22,440 nucleotides of DNA, taken from NCBI GenBank assembly GCA_002314685.1, contig DCHB01000079.1, forward strand, positions 3,816-26,255, in the 5' to 3' direction. Shown here piece after piece: positions 14,136-22,439 of this stretch. Each line of letters opens with the position of its first letter. Position 1 is the first letter of the stretch. The notes beneath the pieces were generated by a model, which saw nothing but the letters and a program-made list of their open reading frames with translations, made no database searches and was not told the origin of the DNA. Source of the stretch: Clostridiales bacterium UBA1763 (GTDB lineage Bacteria > Bacillota > Clostridia > Oscillospirales > Oscillospiraceae). The position numbers and the translations under genes are program-made.

Positions 14136-14684
14136 TTAGTCCTTGTATATTTCGGGTTTAAGCACGCCGATGTACGGCAAATTGCGGTAAGTTCCGTTAT
14201 AGTCAAGTCCGTAGCCGACTACGAACTCATTGGGCACCTCAAAGCAGGAATACTTTGCCTGCAGGTCAACCTTGCGTCCCGTGGGCTTATCCATAAGCGT
14301 TGCAATCGTTATGGATGCGGGATTTCTCATATTGAGATACTTGAGCAGATAGTTGAGTGTAACACCCGAATCGAGAATGTCCTCAATCATGATAATATGT
14401 CTGCCCTCGATGTTCTGGCTTAAGTCCTTCTGAATGGACACCTCGCCCGTTGAGCTTCTGCCCTTATATGATGAAACAGCCATAAAATCAAGTGCGCACG
14501 GAATTGTCACTGCGCGCATAAGGTCTGCCATAAACATAAAGCAGCCCTTGAGCACGCCGACAAACAAAGGATTTTTCCCCGCATAGTCCGCAGAAATCTG
14601 TGCGCCGAGTGCATTGACCTTTTCAGCTATCTCTTCTTCAGTGAAAAACACTCTTTCTATATCGTCTCTCATGTTTTCGCTCAT
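14136..14684 (-). CDS. hpt: Hypoxanthine phosphoribosyltransferase
   Basis: This purine salvage enzyme joins hypoxanthine or guanine to PRPP, giving IMP or GMP. The 182 residues are of normal size. The PRPP-binding loop is IEDILDSGVTL (100-110). Other family marks are VGVLKGCFMF (42-51), the flexible loop near SSYKGRSSTGEV (71-82), and the C-terminal purine-site segment VPNEFVVGYGLDYNGTYRNLPYIGVL. The ATG at 14684 directly abuts the tilS stop codon with no gap and has GGGGG upstream, so it is probably translationally coupled. An alternative ATG four codons later cannot be excluded. Confidence 0.97.
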   Translation of the reverse strand: MSENMRDDIERVFFTEEEIAEKVNALGAQISADYAGKNPLFVGVLKGCFMFMADLMRAVTIPCALDFMAVSSYKGRSSTGEVSIQKDLSQNIEGRHIIMIEDILDSGVTLNYLLKYLNMRNPASITIATLMDKPTGRKVDLQAKYSCFEVPNEFVVGYGLDYNGTYRNLPYIGVLKPEIYKD

Positions 14685-16025
14685 TTAGTAATTGTCCCCC
14701 GTACAGTCTTTTTTTATTGTTATTCGCAGTACGCTTTTTCCCTTTTGCACCGCACACCTCTGTGCCGTGCCGAAGCCGCATACTGCAATAATTCCCTTTT
14801 CGTCGCGCAAAACAGGTGTTAAATCGCGCTCGTGCTGTGGTATTTTCGCCTCCGAGAACAGCTCCTTGAGCTTCTTTGTGCAGTTTCTGCCCTCAAGCTT
14901 TATCTTATCCCCGTCGCGGCGCGATGTAAGGGATATCCTACCACAAATGCTTTCATAATTAAAGAATAAAGTATTAAATGATTTGAAATTTTTATCGCTT
15001 TCGGCGACTAAGCCCGCCTCTGCCGTGAGCTTTGTGCCCGCAATCGGCGTAACGCCGTCAAGCAGAATTTCAGTGTCGGGCAATTTTGCGGCCTCAACGC
15101 CGAAATACAGCCTTCCGCTGTCATGCGTTACGCGCATACCGTGAATATCCGTATGCGCAAGCCCCTCGGAGTCTAAAAGCTCATATATTGCCTGAGTCTG
15201 CTGTGCCGTCAGTGCCCTGCCGCAGATAAGCCTCAGCACTCTCACGCAAACGGGCTTCGGCAATGCCGCAAGCTGCTTTGCGGGCAAAGCTTTATCCGCA
15301 AAATGCTCATCAACAAAGTGCTGTGCCTCGCCCTCGAGATATTCCTCGTCAGCCCTCAGCGACTCCGCCGTGCGCATAGCCGCGGCGCTAAATGCGGGAT
15401 TTATGCCGCGCAGAACGGGCATGACCTTGTGCCGCAGGAGATTTCTCGTGTAATCATCGGACGCATTCGTGCTGTCCTCAATATGCGGCACGCCGTTTTC
15501 CTCAAGATACTGCTCAATCTCGCTCCGCGTGACATCAAGCAGAGGTCTTATGAGCCTGCCTCTTTTGGGAGGTATAGCGCAAAGCCCCCTTGCCCCGCTT
15601 CCGCGAACTAAGTTTAACAGCACGGTTTCGGCATTATCGTCACTGTTGTGCGCGGTTGCGATTGCCGTGCACCCGAGTCTGTCCGCGCAGGACTCGAGAA
15701 AGTCATAGCGCAGGACTCTTGCCGCTTCCTCTATGCCCATGCCCTTTTCCTCGGCAAAGGCGCCGACATCATCACTGCCCGAGCAAAGCTCTATGCCCTT
15801 TTCCTCGCACCATGCTCTGACAAACTGCTCGTCCGAGTCGGATTCCGCGCCGCGCAGACGGTGGTTAAAATGTGCCGCAGCAACGGTAATTCCGAGCTTT
15901 TCGGCATTGGTGCTCAGATAGTGCAGAAGGCACATGGAGTCTGCGCCGCCCGAGACGGCACACAGCACCTTAGTCCCCGTGGGGAGCATATCATGCTTTT
16001 GCGCAAAATCAATAATCTTCTTCAT
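14685..16025 (-). CDS. tilS: tRNA(Ile)-lysidine synthase
   Basis: This enzyme adds lysine to the wobble cytidine of the tRNA-Ile CAU anticodon using ATP, letting it read AUA. From the ATG at 16025 it is 446 residues. The N-type PP-loop SGGADS (25-30) is intact, followed by AAAHFNHRLRGAESDSD and ATAHNSDDNAETVLLNLVRGSG, which are diagnostic. A C-terminal TilS domain ends the protein near KIPQHERDLTPVL. An earlier in-frame ATG at 16067 lies deep in dnaB; the 16025 start has GAGGG 8 bases upstream and aligns with the family N-terminus. The chosen start overlaps the dnaB end by 17 bases. Confidence 0.95.
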   Translation of the reverse strand: MKKIIDFAQKHDMLPTGTKVLCAVSGGADSMCLLHYLSTNAEKLGITVAAAHFNHRLRGAESDSDEQFVRAWCEEKGIELCSGSDDVGAFAEEKGMGIEEAARVLRYDFLESCADRLGCTAIATAHNSDDNAETVLLNLVRGSGARGLCAIPPKRGRLIRPLLDVTRSEIEQYLEENGVPHIEDSTNASDDYTRNLLRHKVMPVLRGINPAFSAAAMRTAESLRADEEYLEGEAQHFVDEHFADKALPAKQLAALPKPVCVRVLRLICGRALTAQQTQAIYELLDSEGLAHTDIHGMRVTHDSGRLYFGVEAAKLPDTEILLDGVTPIAGTKLTAEAGLVAESDKNFKSFNTLFFNYESICGRISLTSRRDGDKIKLEGRNCTKKLKELFSEAKIPQHERDLTPVLRDEKGIIAVCGFGTAQRCAVQKGKSVLRITIKKDCTGDNY

Positions 16026-17361
16026 TGAGGTTGCCCTCGTAGGATGCAAAGGTCGTGTATTCTGCAAGCCATGCGAGCTTCACTGTACCCGTCTGACCTT
16101 TTCTGTTTTTCAAAACGATTGCCTCGGAGACATTCGGCTCCTCACACTCGTTGTTGTAATAGCCCTCGCGGTACAGTCCGATTACCACGTCGGCGTCCTG
16201 CTCGATTGCGCCCGATTCGCGCAAATCCGACAGCACGGGGCGCTTATTGGGTCTGCCCTCGCTTGCACGGCTGAGCTGTGACAGGCAGATTACGGGAACA
16301 TTGAGCTCCTTTGCCATAATCTTCAGCATACGGCTCATGTCGCTGACGACCTGCTGACGGTTTTCGCCCGAATACTTGCGGCTGTCGTTGCCCGCCGACT
16401 GCATAAGCTGGAGGTAGTCGATGACTACAAGACCGAGATTCGGAATTCTGCGGCACTGTGCGTTCATATCCGACACCGACAGCATGGGATTGTCGTCAAT
16501 GCGCATATCGGTTGCGCTGAGCACCTGCGCGGCGGCGGCAATACGCTTCCATTCATCGGAATTGAGCTGACCTGTGAGCAAATTCTGCGACGGCACAAGT
16601 CCCTCGCCCGCAAGCAGACGGCTGACAAGCTGTTCGCGGCTCATCTCGAGTGAGAACACCGCAACTGCCCTATCCGTTTTCTTTGCAACGTTCATCGCAA
16701 TATTAAGCGCGATACTCGTTTTGCCCATGCCCGGGCGGGCGGCAATTAAAATAAGCTCGCCCTTGTTAAGTCCGAGGGTGTAGCGGTCAAGGTCATTAAG
16801 TCCCGTCGGAAGTCCGGGGATTTTCTTGCCGCTTGATGCCGCCTCGGAGAGATTTGTATAAACCGTCTGAACGACTGCGGATACGGGCACAAGCCCGCCG
16901 ACTACTCTGCCCTGACGCAGTGCGTATATTTTTCGCTCTGCCGCCTCGAGCATCGTCTCCGCCTCGCCCGTGCCCTCATACACGAGGGCGTTTATCTCGT
17001 CCGCCGCACCTGCAAGTGAACGCAAAAGTGCTCTGTCGCTGACAATGCCCGCATACTCAAGCACGTTTGCCGCGGTGGGAGTAAGACGCATGAGCTCGGC
17101 AATATACGCCGTGCTCGTCTCACGGAACACGCCTCTCGTCTTCATCTGGTCAAGCACGGTTATGGGGTCTATCGTCTGACCGTAGGAGAACATGGCATAT
17201 ATCGTATCGTATATATCCCTGTTTTGCTGAATATAAAATTCCGCGCCCTTTAGACGCTCGATAACATCGGGGATGCACCGTGTATCGATAAGCATTGAGC
17301 CTAATACCGCCTGCTCGGCAGCTGCCGAATGCGGAGCCTGTCTGCCCAATAATTCTTCCAT
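16009..17361 (-). CDS. dnaB: Replicative DNA helicase DnaB
   Basis: This hexameric helicase unwinds DNA at the replication fork and recruits primase. The 450 residues are typical. The N-terminal domain (about 8-110) opens with PHSAAAEQAVLGSML. After a linker, the RecA-like domain has Walker A ARPGMGKT (208-215), FSLEMSREQLVSRLL, Walker B LVVIDYLQLM, then LSQLSRASEGRPNKRPVLSDL with the arginine-finger region and DVVIGLYREGYYN. No intein or insertion is seen. AAGGAG precedes the ATG. It follows rplI by 34 bp, matching the conserved gdpP-rplI-dnaB order of Firmicutes. Confidence 0.97.
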   Translation of the reverse strand: MEELLGRQAPHSAAAEQAVLGSMLIDTRCIPDVIERLKGAEFYIQQNRDIYDTIYAMFSYGQTIDPITVLDQMKTRGVFRETSTAYIAELMRLTPTAANVLEYAGIVSDRALLRSLAGAADEINALVYEGTGEAETMLEAAERKIYALRQGRVVGGLVPVSAVVQTVYTNLSEAASSGKKIPGLPTGLNDLDRYTLGLNKGELILIAARPGMGKTSIALNIAMNVAKKTDRAVAVFSLEMSREQLVSRLLAGEGLVPSQNLLTGQLNSDEWKRIAAAAQVLSATDMRIDDNPMLSVSDMNAQCRRIPNLGLVVIDYLQLMQSAGNDSRKYSGENRQQVVSDMSRMLKIMAKELNVPVICLSQLSRASEGRPNKRPVLSDLRESGAIEQDADVVIGLYREGYYNNECEEPNVSEAIVLKNRKGQTGTVKLAWLAEYTTFASYEGNLNEEDY

Positions 17362-17395
17362 GCTGTTTCTCCTTTGAAAATAAGGTGAATACTTT

Positions 17396-17842
17396 TTATG
17401 CCTCGATTACGAGAACGCTTATTGTGCCGCTGACCTCATAGCCGAGCTTTGCCTTGACCTGATATGAGCCGAAGGTCTTAATGGGCTCTGCCTGAACGAT
17501 TTTGTTCTTCTCAATATCAATACCGTGCTGTTCCTTGAGCGCGGTGCTGATTTCCTGAGAGGTAACTGCGCCGAAAAGCTTGCCCGCGCCGCCTGCCTTT
17601 GCACGAACGGTTACGGTTATCTCGTTGAGCTTTTTTGCGTTTTCCTCAGCCTCTGCCTTCTCGCGTGCAATCTGTGCCGCCTTTGCCTTTTCCTTGAGCT
17701 TGAGCGCATTTACATTGTCCGCAGTTGCCTCGCTTGCAAGCTTGCGGGGCAGAAGATAATTGCGTGCATAGCCGTCGGAAACCTCCTTGAGCTCACCCTT
17801 CTTAGCCTGTCCCTTGACATCAACATTAAAAATAACTTTCAT
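17396..17842 (-). CDS. rplI: Large ribosomal subunit protein bL9
   Basis: This 148-residue ribosomal protein binds 23S rRNA near the L1 stalk base and affects frame maintenance. The N-terminal domain has MKVIFNVDVKGQAKKGELKEV followed by DGYARNYLLPRKLA, the bL9 signature. A long charged connecting helix (about 45-75) follows, then a C-terminal globular domain including GKLFGAVTSQEI and HGIDIEKNKI. GAAAGGA precedes the ATG. It lies 23 bp after gdpP. Confidence 0.98.
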   Translation of the reverse strand: MKVIFNVDVKGQAKKGELKEVSDGYARNYLLPRKLASEATADNVNALKLKEKAKAAQIAREKAEAEENAKKLNEITVTVRAKAGGAGKLFGAVTSQEISTALKEQHGIDIEKNKIVQAEPIKTFGSYQVKAKLGYEVSGTISVLVIEA

Positions 17843-17865
17843 TTTTTATCCTTTCCCGTGACAGC

Positions 17866-19860
17866 TCACGAATCCATATACTCATCTATCGCGGTATAAA
17901 GCCGCTTTGTTGCCTCCTCGAGCGACACATTATCTATCTGTGCCGCGGCGGCGGCGCGGTTGCCGCCTCCTCCGAGGCTTTCCATAATAAGCTGAACATT
18001 AACATCGCCTATTGACCTTGCCGAGACGAACACGCCGCCCTCGCTGTTCGGGTACATGACCATTGATGCGTCAACACCCGCGACATTCAAAAGCTCGTCC
18101 GCCGCCTGCGCCGCGACAATTCTCGTCTGCGGCTCATCGGGTATTGCTATTGCGAAGGAACGGTAAAGCTTCGCGCCCTGCAAAACTCTGTATTTTTCAA
18201 CCGTCTGCTCCATGCCGTTCTGCATGAGCTTTTTGACATCGACTGTATCCGCGCCCGCACGGCGTAAGAACGCCGCGGCATCGAAGGTACGGTCATTCGT
18301 GCGGAGAGTGAAGCTCTTTGTGTCGAGGATTATGCCCGCCATAATGGCCTCCGCCTCGTATTTGAGGAGCTTGGGCTCATCGAGCGCAACCTCGAGCATT
18401 TCGGTCATGAGCTCGCAGGTTGACGATGCGGAGGGCTCTATATAGCTCAAATCGGCATCGTCTATATATGTTGCCGCCCTGCGGTGATGGTCTATTACGG
18501 CGACCTTATTGCACGACTGCAAAAGGCGCAGATCCTCAACCTGCTCGGGACGGTTTGTATCGACTACTACAAGCAGAGTTTTGCTGTCCGCGGCAAGTAT
18601 TGCATCCTGCGCGCTTACGAAAACATCCTTGTACTCCGCTGTTTTCTTCAGGAGATTTACCAGAGGCTTTGCGAGTGTTTTTTCGGTATCGGCGACTATA
18701 TGCACCTTGACCTTGTTCTTTCTCGCAATACAGCAGACTGCAACCGCACTTCCTATGCTGTCCATATCGCTGAAGCGGTGTCCCATTACGAGCACCTGCG
18801 AGGCATCCTGAATGAGTGAGTCGAGGGCATTTGCCATGACTCGTGACCTGACCTTTGTTCTCGTGCCGTTTTCAGCCTTTCTGCCGCCGAAAAATTCAAA
18901 GTTGAAGCGGTTTTTGATAACCGCCTGGTCGCCGCCTCTTGAAAGTGCCATATCCGAGGCAAGAGATGCAAACGACAGTGCCTCGCTCAAGCCTTCGGCG
19001 TCTCTGCCGATGCCGATTGACAGCGTCGCGTGAATTCCGCCGGGGTTTACAACCTCGTGCGCCTCGCTCAGAAGCTGGAACTTCTCCGCGATAATATCGG
19101 GCATATTGCGTTCCTCGAACACCATGAGATAGCGGTCTCGATCAAAGCGGATGAGAATGCAATCCTTATCCTCGCCCCACTGCGAAAGTCTGTCGCCTAT
19201 TGCATCGCGCAGGTCATTTCTCGTGCGTTCGGGCTGATTTTTCATCAGCTCATCATAGTTGTCTATGGTGATTACCGCCGCAACGGGTCTTGATAGCTCG
19301 TACTCATTGCGAATATCGTCATAATCGGTGACGTCGATGAAATATGCTATGCCCATGAAGCTCTGATTGTCGTCATCCTTAGCCGAGCGCACGATGTTGC
19401 CGCATATCTGATATTTTCTGCCGTTAAACTCGAGCAGTGCGGGGCACTGTGTTTTGCCCTCAATCAGCCATTTGCCCGAAAATTCGGGTATGAGCTCAGC
19501 AACCGATGTGTCGGTGCGAAGCCCCGAAAGTCCGATTATGGAGAAGAACATCTCGTTGCCCCAGACGATGCGCGAGTCGTTTAATCTGAAAACGACTATG
19601 GGCAGGGGGAAATTGAGAAGGGTGTTGTTCTTCGCCGTCTCCGCGTCATAGGTGACTGACTCTATATATGCCTTGAGTGCCTTGCGTTTTATTCCGCGGT
19701 TAATAACGGAATAAACCACGAGTGCAATTATTGCCGCCGCCTCTGCCGCCGCAAGATAGTAATATTTCAGTATCAGCGTTACAACCGCAAACACAACAAG
19801 GAAAAACAAAAACGGCATTGTATTCGCTTCAAACACTCTTTGTGACTTGTTCTTCTTCAT
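17866..19860 (-). CDS. gdpP: Cyclic-di-AMP phosphodiesterase GdpP
   Basis: This membrane-bound phosphodiesterase hydrolyses c-di-AMP to pApA, controlling osmotic and wall homeostasis. Two membrane segments (about 16-32 and 36-54) lead into a PAS-like domain (about 75-180), then a degenerate GGDEF domain (about 190-320) whose catalytic motif is not conserved, as is normal in GdpP. The DHH domain holds the metal ligands: GHRFSDMDSIGSA (H361, D365, D367), VVDTNRPE (D434) and IDHHRRA (DHH 457-459). The DHHA1 domain has GGGGNRAAAA near the C-terminus. At 664 residues it is full length. It heads the minus-strand run, with its own promoter at 19913-19941. Confidence 0.97.
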   Translation of the reverse strand: MKKNKSQRVFEANTMPFLFFLVVFAVVTLILKYYYLAAAEAAAIIALVVYSVINRGIKRKALKAYIESVTYDAETAKNNTLLNFPLPIVVFRLNDSRIVWGNEMFFSIIGLSGLRTDTSVAELIPEFSGKWLIEGKTQCPALLEFNGRKYQICGNIVRSAKDDDNQSFMGIAYFIDVTDYDDIRNEYELSRPVAAVITIDNYDELMKNQPERTRNDLRDAIGDRLSQWGEDKDCILIRFDRDRYLMVFEERNMPDIIAEKFQLLSEAHEVVNPGGIHATLSIGIGRDAEGLSEALSFASLASDMALSRGGDQAVIKNRFNFEFFGGRKAENGTRTKVRSRVMANALDSLIQDASQVLVMGHRFSDMDSIGSAVAVCCIARKNKVKVHIVADTEKTLAKPLVNLLKKTAEYKDVFVSAQDAILAADSKTLLVVVDTNRPEQVEDLRLLQSCNKVAVIDHHRRAATYIDDADLSYIEPSASSTCELMTEMLEVALDEPKLLKYEAEAIMAGIILDTKSFTLRTNDRTFDAAAFLRRAGADTVDVKKLMQNGMEQTVEKYRVLQGAKLYRSFAIAIPDEPQTRIVAAQAADELLNVAGVDASMVMYPNSEGGVFVSARSIGDVNVQLIMESLGGGGNRAAAAAQIDNVSLEEATKRLYTAIDEYMDS

Positions 19861-19902
19861 TTTTCGCTCCGTTGTCCGATAGGTATAATATTCGCATAAT
19901 AA

Positions 19903-19941
19903 TTGATATTAAATTATATCAAAGTATCTGCACGATTACAA
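19903..19941 (-). promoter_or_regulatory. gdpP operon promoter with overlapping palindrome
   Basis: TTGTAA (19941-19936) and TATAAT (19918-19913), 17 bp apart on the minus strand, form a good sigma-A promoter about 52 bp before gdpP. The dyad TTGATAT-TAAATT-ATATCAA (19903-19922) covers its -10 element and could be an operator. Confidence 0.6.
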
Positions 19942-20000
19942 CCGCAAAAAGCTAATATTTTTTCATCGTCTGCACAAAATAATTTCAGGAGAGTGATTTG

Positions 20001-21038
20001 ATGAAGGCTGTTATTATGGCAGGCGGCGAGGGCAAAAGATTAAAGCCCGTCAGCGGCGATACGCCCAAGCCGCTTGTTAAGCTGTGCGGCAGACCCGTTA
20101 TGGAGCACATTATCCTGCTTCTCAAAAAGCACGGCATCACCGACATCTGTGCGGCGCTCAAATACCGCCCCGAGGTCATTATGAGCTATTTCGGCGACGG
20201 CGAAGGGCTCGGCGTTAAAATATGCTACCGAGTTGAAAACGAGCCTCTCGGCACTGCGGGCGGAGTTAAAAACTGCGCGGATTTTTATAAAAACGAGGAT
20301 TTTCTCGTCATCAGCGGAGACGCCGCCTGTGATTTTGACCTCACAAGGCTTATAGAGGCGCACCGCAAACGCAAAAGTGCCGTCACGCTTGCCCTTTATC
20401 CGCACAGTACGCCTTTGCGCTACGGGCTTGCTCTGTGCGACGGTGAGGGCTGTATTCGCTCGTTTACTGAAAAGCCCGATTGGCGGCGTGTCGTCACGAA
20501 CCTCGTAAACACGGGGATTTATGTCGTATCTCCCCGTGCTATGGAGCTTGTACCCGAGGGTGCTCCCTTCGACTTCGCTAAGGATTTATTCCCCGCACTT
20601 CTTGCGCAGGGGCAGACGCTTTCGGGATGTCCGCTTGACGGCTATTGGTGCGATATAGGAACGCCTAAAAGCTTCTACGAATGCTGCTGTGACGCTTTAT
20701 GCGGCAGATTAAAGCTCGAGCTTACCGAGGGCTTTGAGGTATCCGAGCCGTGCTCATTCAGCACCGACGAGCACGACGATTTTCTGCACTGTGAAAATGT
20801 GCCCTGCTATGACAGGGCACGGCTCATGGACAGAATATGCTCGGCATTTATCGACCTCGGTGCCGAATTTGACGACGGCTTTTGTCTGCGCGGCGAGGGC
20901 TACGAGCTTCGTATTTCCGCCCTGCCCGACTGTGCCGCCCTGCAAATCGGTGCGAATGCCTCGGATGCCGAGCTTGCCGAGGAGCTTGTTTCATCTGCCT
21001 CGCATTTGATATGCGAAATGGAAAAACGCCTTGAAAAA
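20001..21038 (+). CDS. Sugar-phosphate nucleotidyltransferase with vestigial phosphomannomutase C-terminal domain
   Basis: Residues 1 to about 235 form a GlmU/ManC-like nucleotidyltransferase: GGEGKRLKP (8-16), DTPKPLVKL (20-28), EPLGTAGGVK (81-90), ISGDAACDFD (105-112, metal site), FTEKPDW (155-161), NTGIYV (170-175) and GYWCDIGTP (214-222). It should join a sugar-1-phosphate to a nucleotide; sugar and nucleotide are not determinable. Residues about 262-346 do not look like a left-handed helix. They resemble the C-terminal domain IV of phosphomannomutase fusions (ENVPCYDRARLMDRI, then FDDGFCLRGEGYELRIS, then SDAELAEELVSSA). Mutase domains I-III with the phosphoserine are absent, so mutase activity is not expected. 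The ATG at 20001 is 9 bases from AGGAG; a TTG one codon earlier is less likely. Confidence 0.85.
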
Positions 21039-21075
21039 TAATGAATTTGATTATATAATCTAATCAAATTCATTA
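21031..21075 (+). promoter_or_regulatory. Promoter with dyad operator upstream of the LUD gene
   Basis: TTGAAA (21031-21036) and TATAAT (21054-21059) are exactly 17 bp apart, the -35 lying inside the end of the nucleotidyltransferase gene. A perfect 15-bp inverted repeat flanks the -10: TAATGAATTTGATTA (21039-21053) and TAATCAAATTCATTA (21061-21075). A dyad centred on the -10 is a typical repressor operator layout. In RNA from upstream it would fold into an AU-rich hairpin. Confidence 0.7.
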
Positions 21076-21090
21076 TATCGGAGGGTACAT

Positions 21091-21687
21091 ATGGATATTG
21101 AAAAAACAATAAATAATCTCAAGGCGCGTCACTTTGAGGTCTCCCACTTTGCAACGGGCGAGGAAGCCTGCGCATATTTAACGGGCGAGATTAACAATAC
21201 CACCGTCGGTATAGGCGGCTGCAAGACCGTACAGCAGCTCGGTCTTTTCGACAAGCTCAAGGACTGCGGCAATGAGGTTTACTGGCATTGGGTTGAGCCC
21301 GGCATGGAGACCTTATACAAGGAGAACGCCGCTGAGGTATTCATTTCAAGCGCAAACGCAATCGCCGAGACGGGCGAGATTATCAACATCGACGGCAGAG
21401 GCAATCGCCTCGCGGGTATGGTGTTCGGCAACAAGAAGGTCTATATTGTCGCAGGCACGAACAAAATCTGCCCCGACTTTGAGTCCGCGGTTTACCGCGC
21501 ACGCAACACCGCCGCTGTCAGCAACGTTCAGCGCTTTGACGTTAAAACTCCCTGCAAGCTTGACGGCAAGTGCCACGACTGCCGCAGTACAGACCGCGTA
21601 TGCAATGCCATGCTCGTAATGTGGGGCCCGATGATGGGCATGGAGAAGTTCGAGATCGTTTTAATCGACGAAGAATTGGGTATGTAA
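21091..21687 (+). CDS. LUD-domain protein (LutC/YkgG-like, stand-alone)
   Basis: This 198-residue protein of the LUD superfamily (DUF162, 'lactate utilization protein') covers the single domain. Family marks are VGIGGCKTVQQLGLFDKL (39-56), the EVFISSANAIAETGEIINIDG region (82-102), NRLAGMVFGNKKVYIVAGTNKI (105-126) and AVYRARNTAA. The C-terminus has four clustered cysteines, C155, C161, C164 and C171 (spacing C-x5-C-x2-C-x6-C), possibly a metal or Fe-S site. LutA and LutB partners are absent here, so lactate oxidation is not supported. CGGAGGG lies 5 bases before the ATG. It has its own promoter and is followed after one base by the YugP gene. Confidence 0.88.
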   Translation: MDIEKTINNLKARHFEVSHFATGEEACAYLTGEINNTTVGIGGCKTVQQLGLFDKLKDCGNEVYWHWVEPGMETLYKENAAEVFISSANAIAETGEIINIDGRGNRLAGMVFGNKKVYIVAGTNKICPDFESAVYRARNTAAVSNVQRFDVKTPCKLDGKCHDCRSTDRVCNAMLVMWGPMMGMEKFEIVLIDEELGM

Positions 21688-21688
21688 A

Positions 21689-22387
21689 ATGTATCTTGAC
21701 TGGACTTATATAATACTTGTTTTGCCCGCCGTGCTGTTTTCGATGTGGGCAAGCAACAAGGTCAACAAGACCTTCAAAAAATACAAAAACAGCTGTAATT
21801 CCCGCCGCATCACGGGTGCGCAGGCGGCGCGCTGGGTGCTTGACCGCAACGGGCTTTCAAGCGTCAGAATTGAGCACATCAAGGGTGACCTTACCGACCA
21901 CTACGACCCGAGCGCAAATGTCGTGCGTCTGTCTGACACCGTGTATGACAGCTGTTCATCTGTTGCCGTAGGCGTTGCCTGCCACGAGGTCGGTCACGCA
22001 ATTCAGCACGCGACGAACTACGCGCCCGTAAAAATCCGCACCGCAATCGTGCCGATAACGAACTTCGGCTCAAGGCTTTCCGTGCCGCTTATTATTCTCG
22101 GTCTCCTGCTTGCCTCCTTCGGCGAGGTGTTTATAATGCTCGCGTATATAGGCTGTGCCTGCTTTGCACTGAGCACCGTTTTTCAGCTTGTTACCCTGCC
22201 GACAGAGTTTAATGCGAGCAACAGAGCGCTGAAAACGATTGACGAAACGGGACTGCTTCGCGGCGAGGAATACAAGGAAGCTAAAAAGGTGCTGTCTGCC
22301 GCGGCAATGACCTATGTCGCCGCGCTTGCGGTATCCTTCGCACAGCTGTTGAGATTTCTCATAATCGTAAACAACCGCAGAAACTGA
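21689..22387 (+). CDS. yugP: YugP-type membrane zinc metallopeptidase
   Basis: This 232-residue membrane protein of the YugP family (Zn_peptidase_2) is of normal length (B. subtilis YugP is about 225). One membrane segment lies at 6-22, then a soluble part with DHYDPSANVVRLSDTVY and the zinc motif HEVGH (99-103) in VACHEVGHAIQHA. E173 in LPTEFNASNRA is a candidate third ligand. Further membrane segments lie about 130-165 and 210-227. Substrate is unknown. The ATG is one base after the LUD stop with no clear ribosome site, implying translational coupling. A strong terminator follows. Confidence 0.93.
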   Translation: MYLDWTYIILVLPAVLFSMWASNKVNKTFKKYKNSCNSRRITGAQAARWVLDRNGLSSVRIEHIKGDLTDHYDPSANVVRLSDTVYDSCSSVAVGVACHEVGHAIQHATNYAPVKIRTAIVPITNFGSRLSVPLIILGLLLASFGEVFIMLAYIGCACFALSTVFQLVTLPTEFNASNRALKTIDETGLLRGEEYKEAKKVLSAAAMTYVAALAVSFAQLLRFLIIVNNRRN

Positions 22388-22397
22388 ATAAGCAAAT

Positions 22398-22439
22398 AAA
22401 AAAAGAAAGCAGTCGCAAAAGCGACTGCTTTCTTTTTTT
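22398..22439. terminator. Bidirectional intrinsic terminator after yugP
   Basis: A perfect 19-bp stem (22398-22416 with 22421-22439) around AAAA starts with seven A and ends with seven T, 10 bases after the yugP stop. It can also stop a converging gene beyond the window. Confidence 0.92.
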
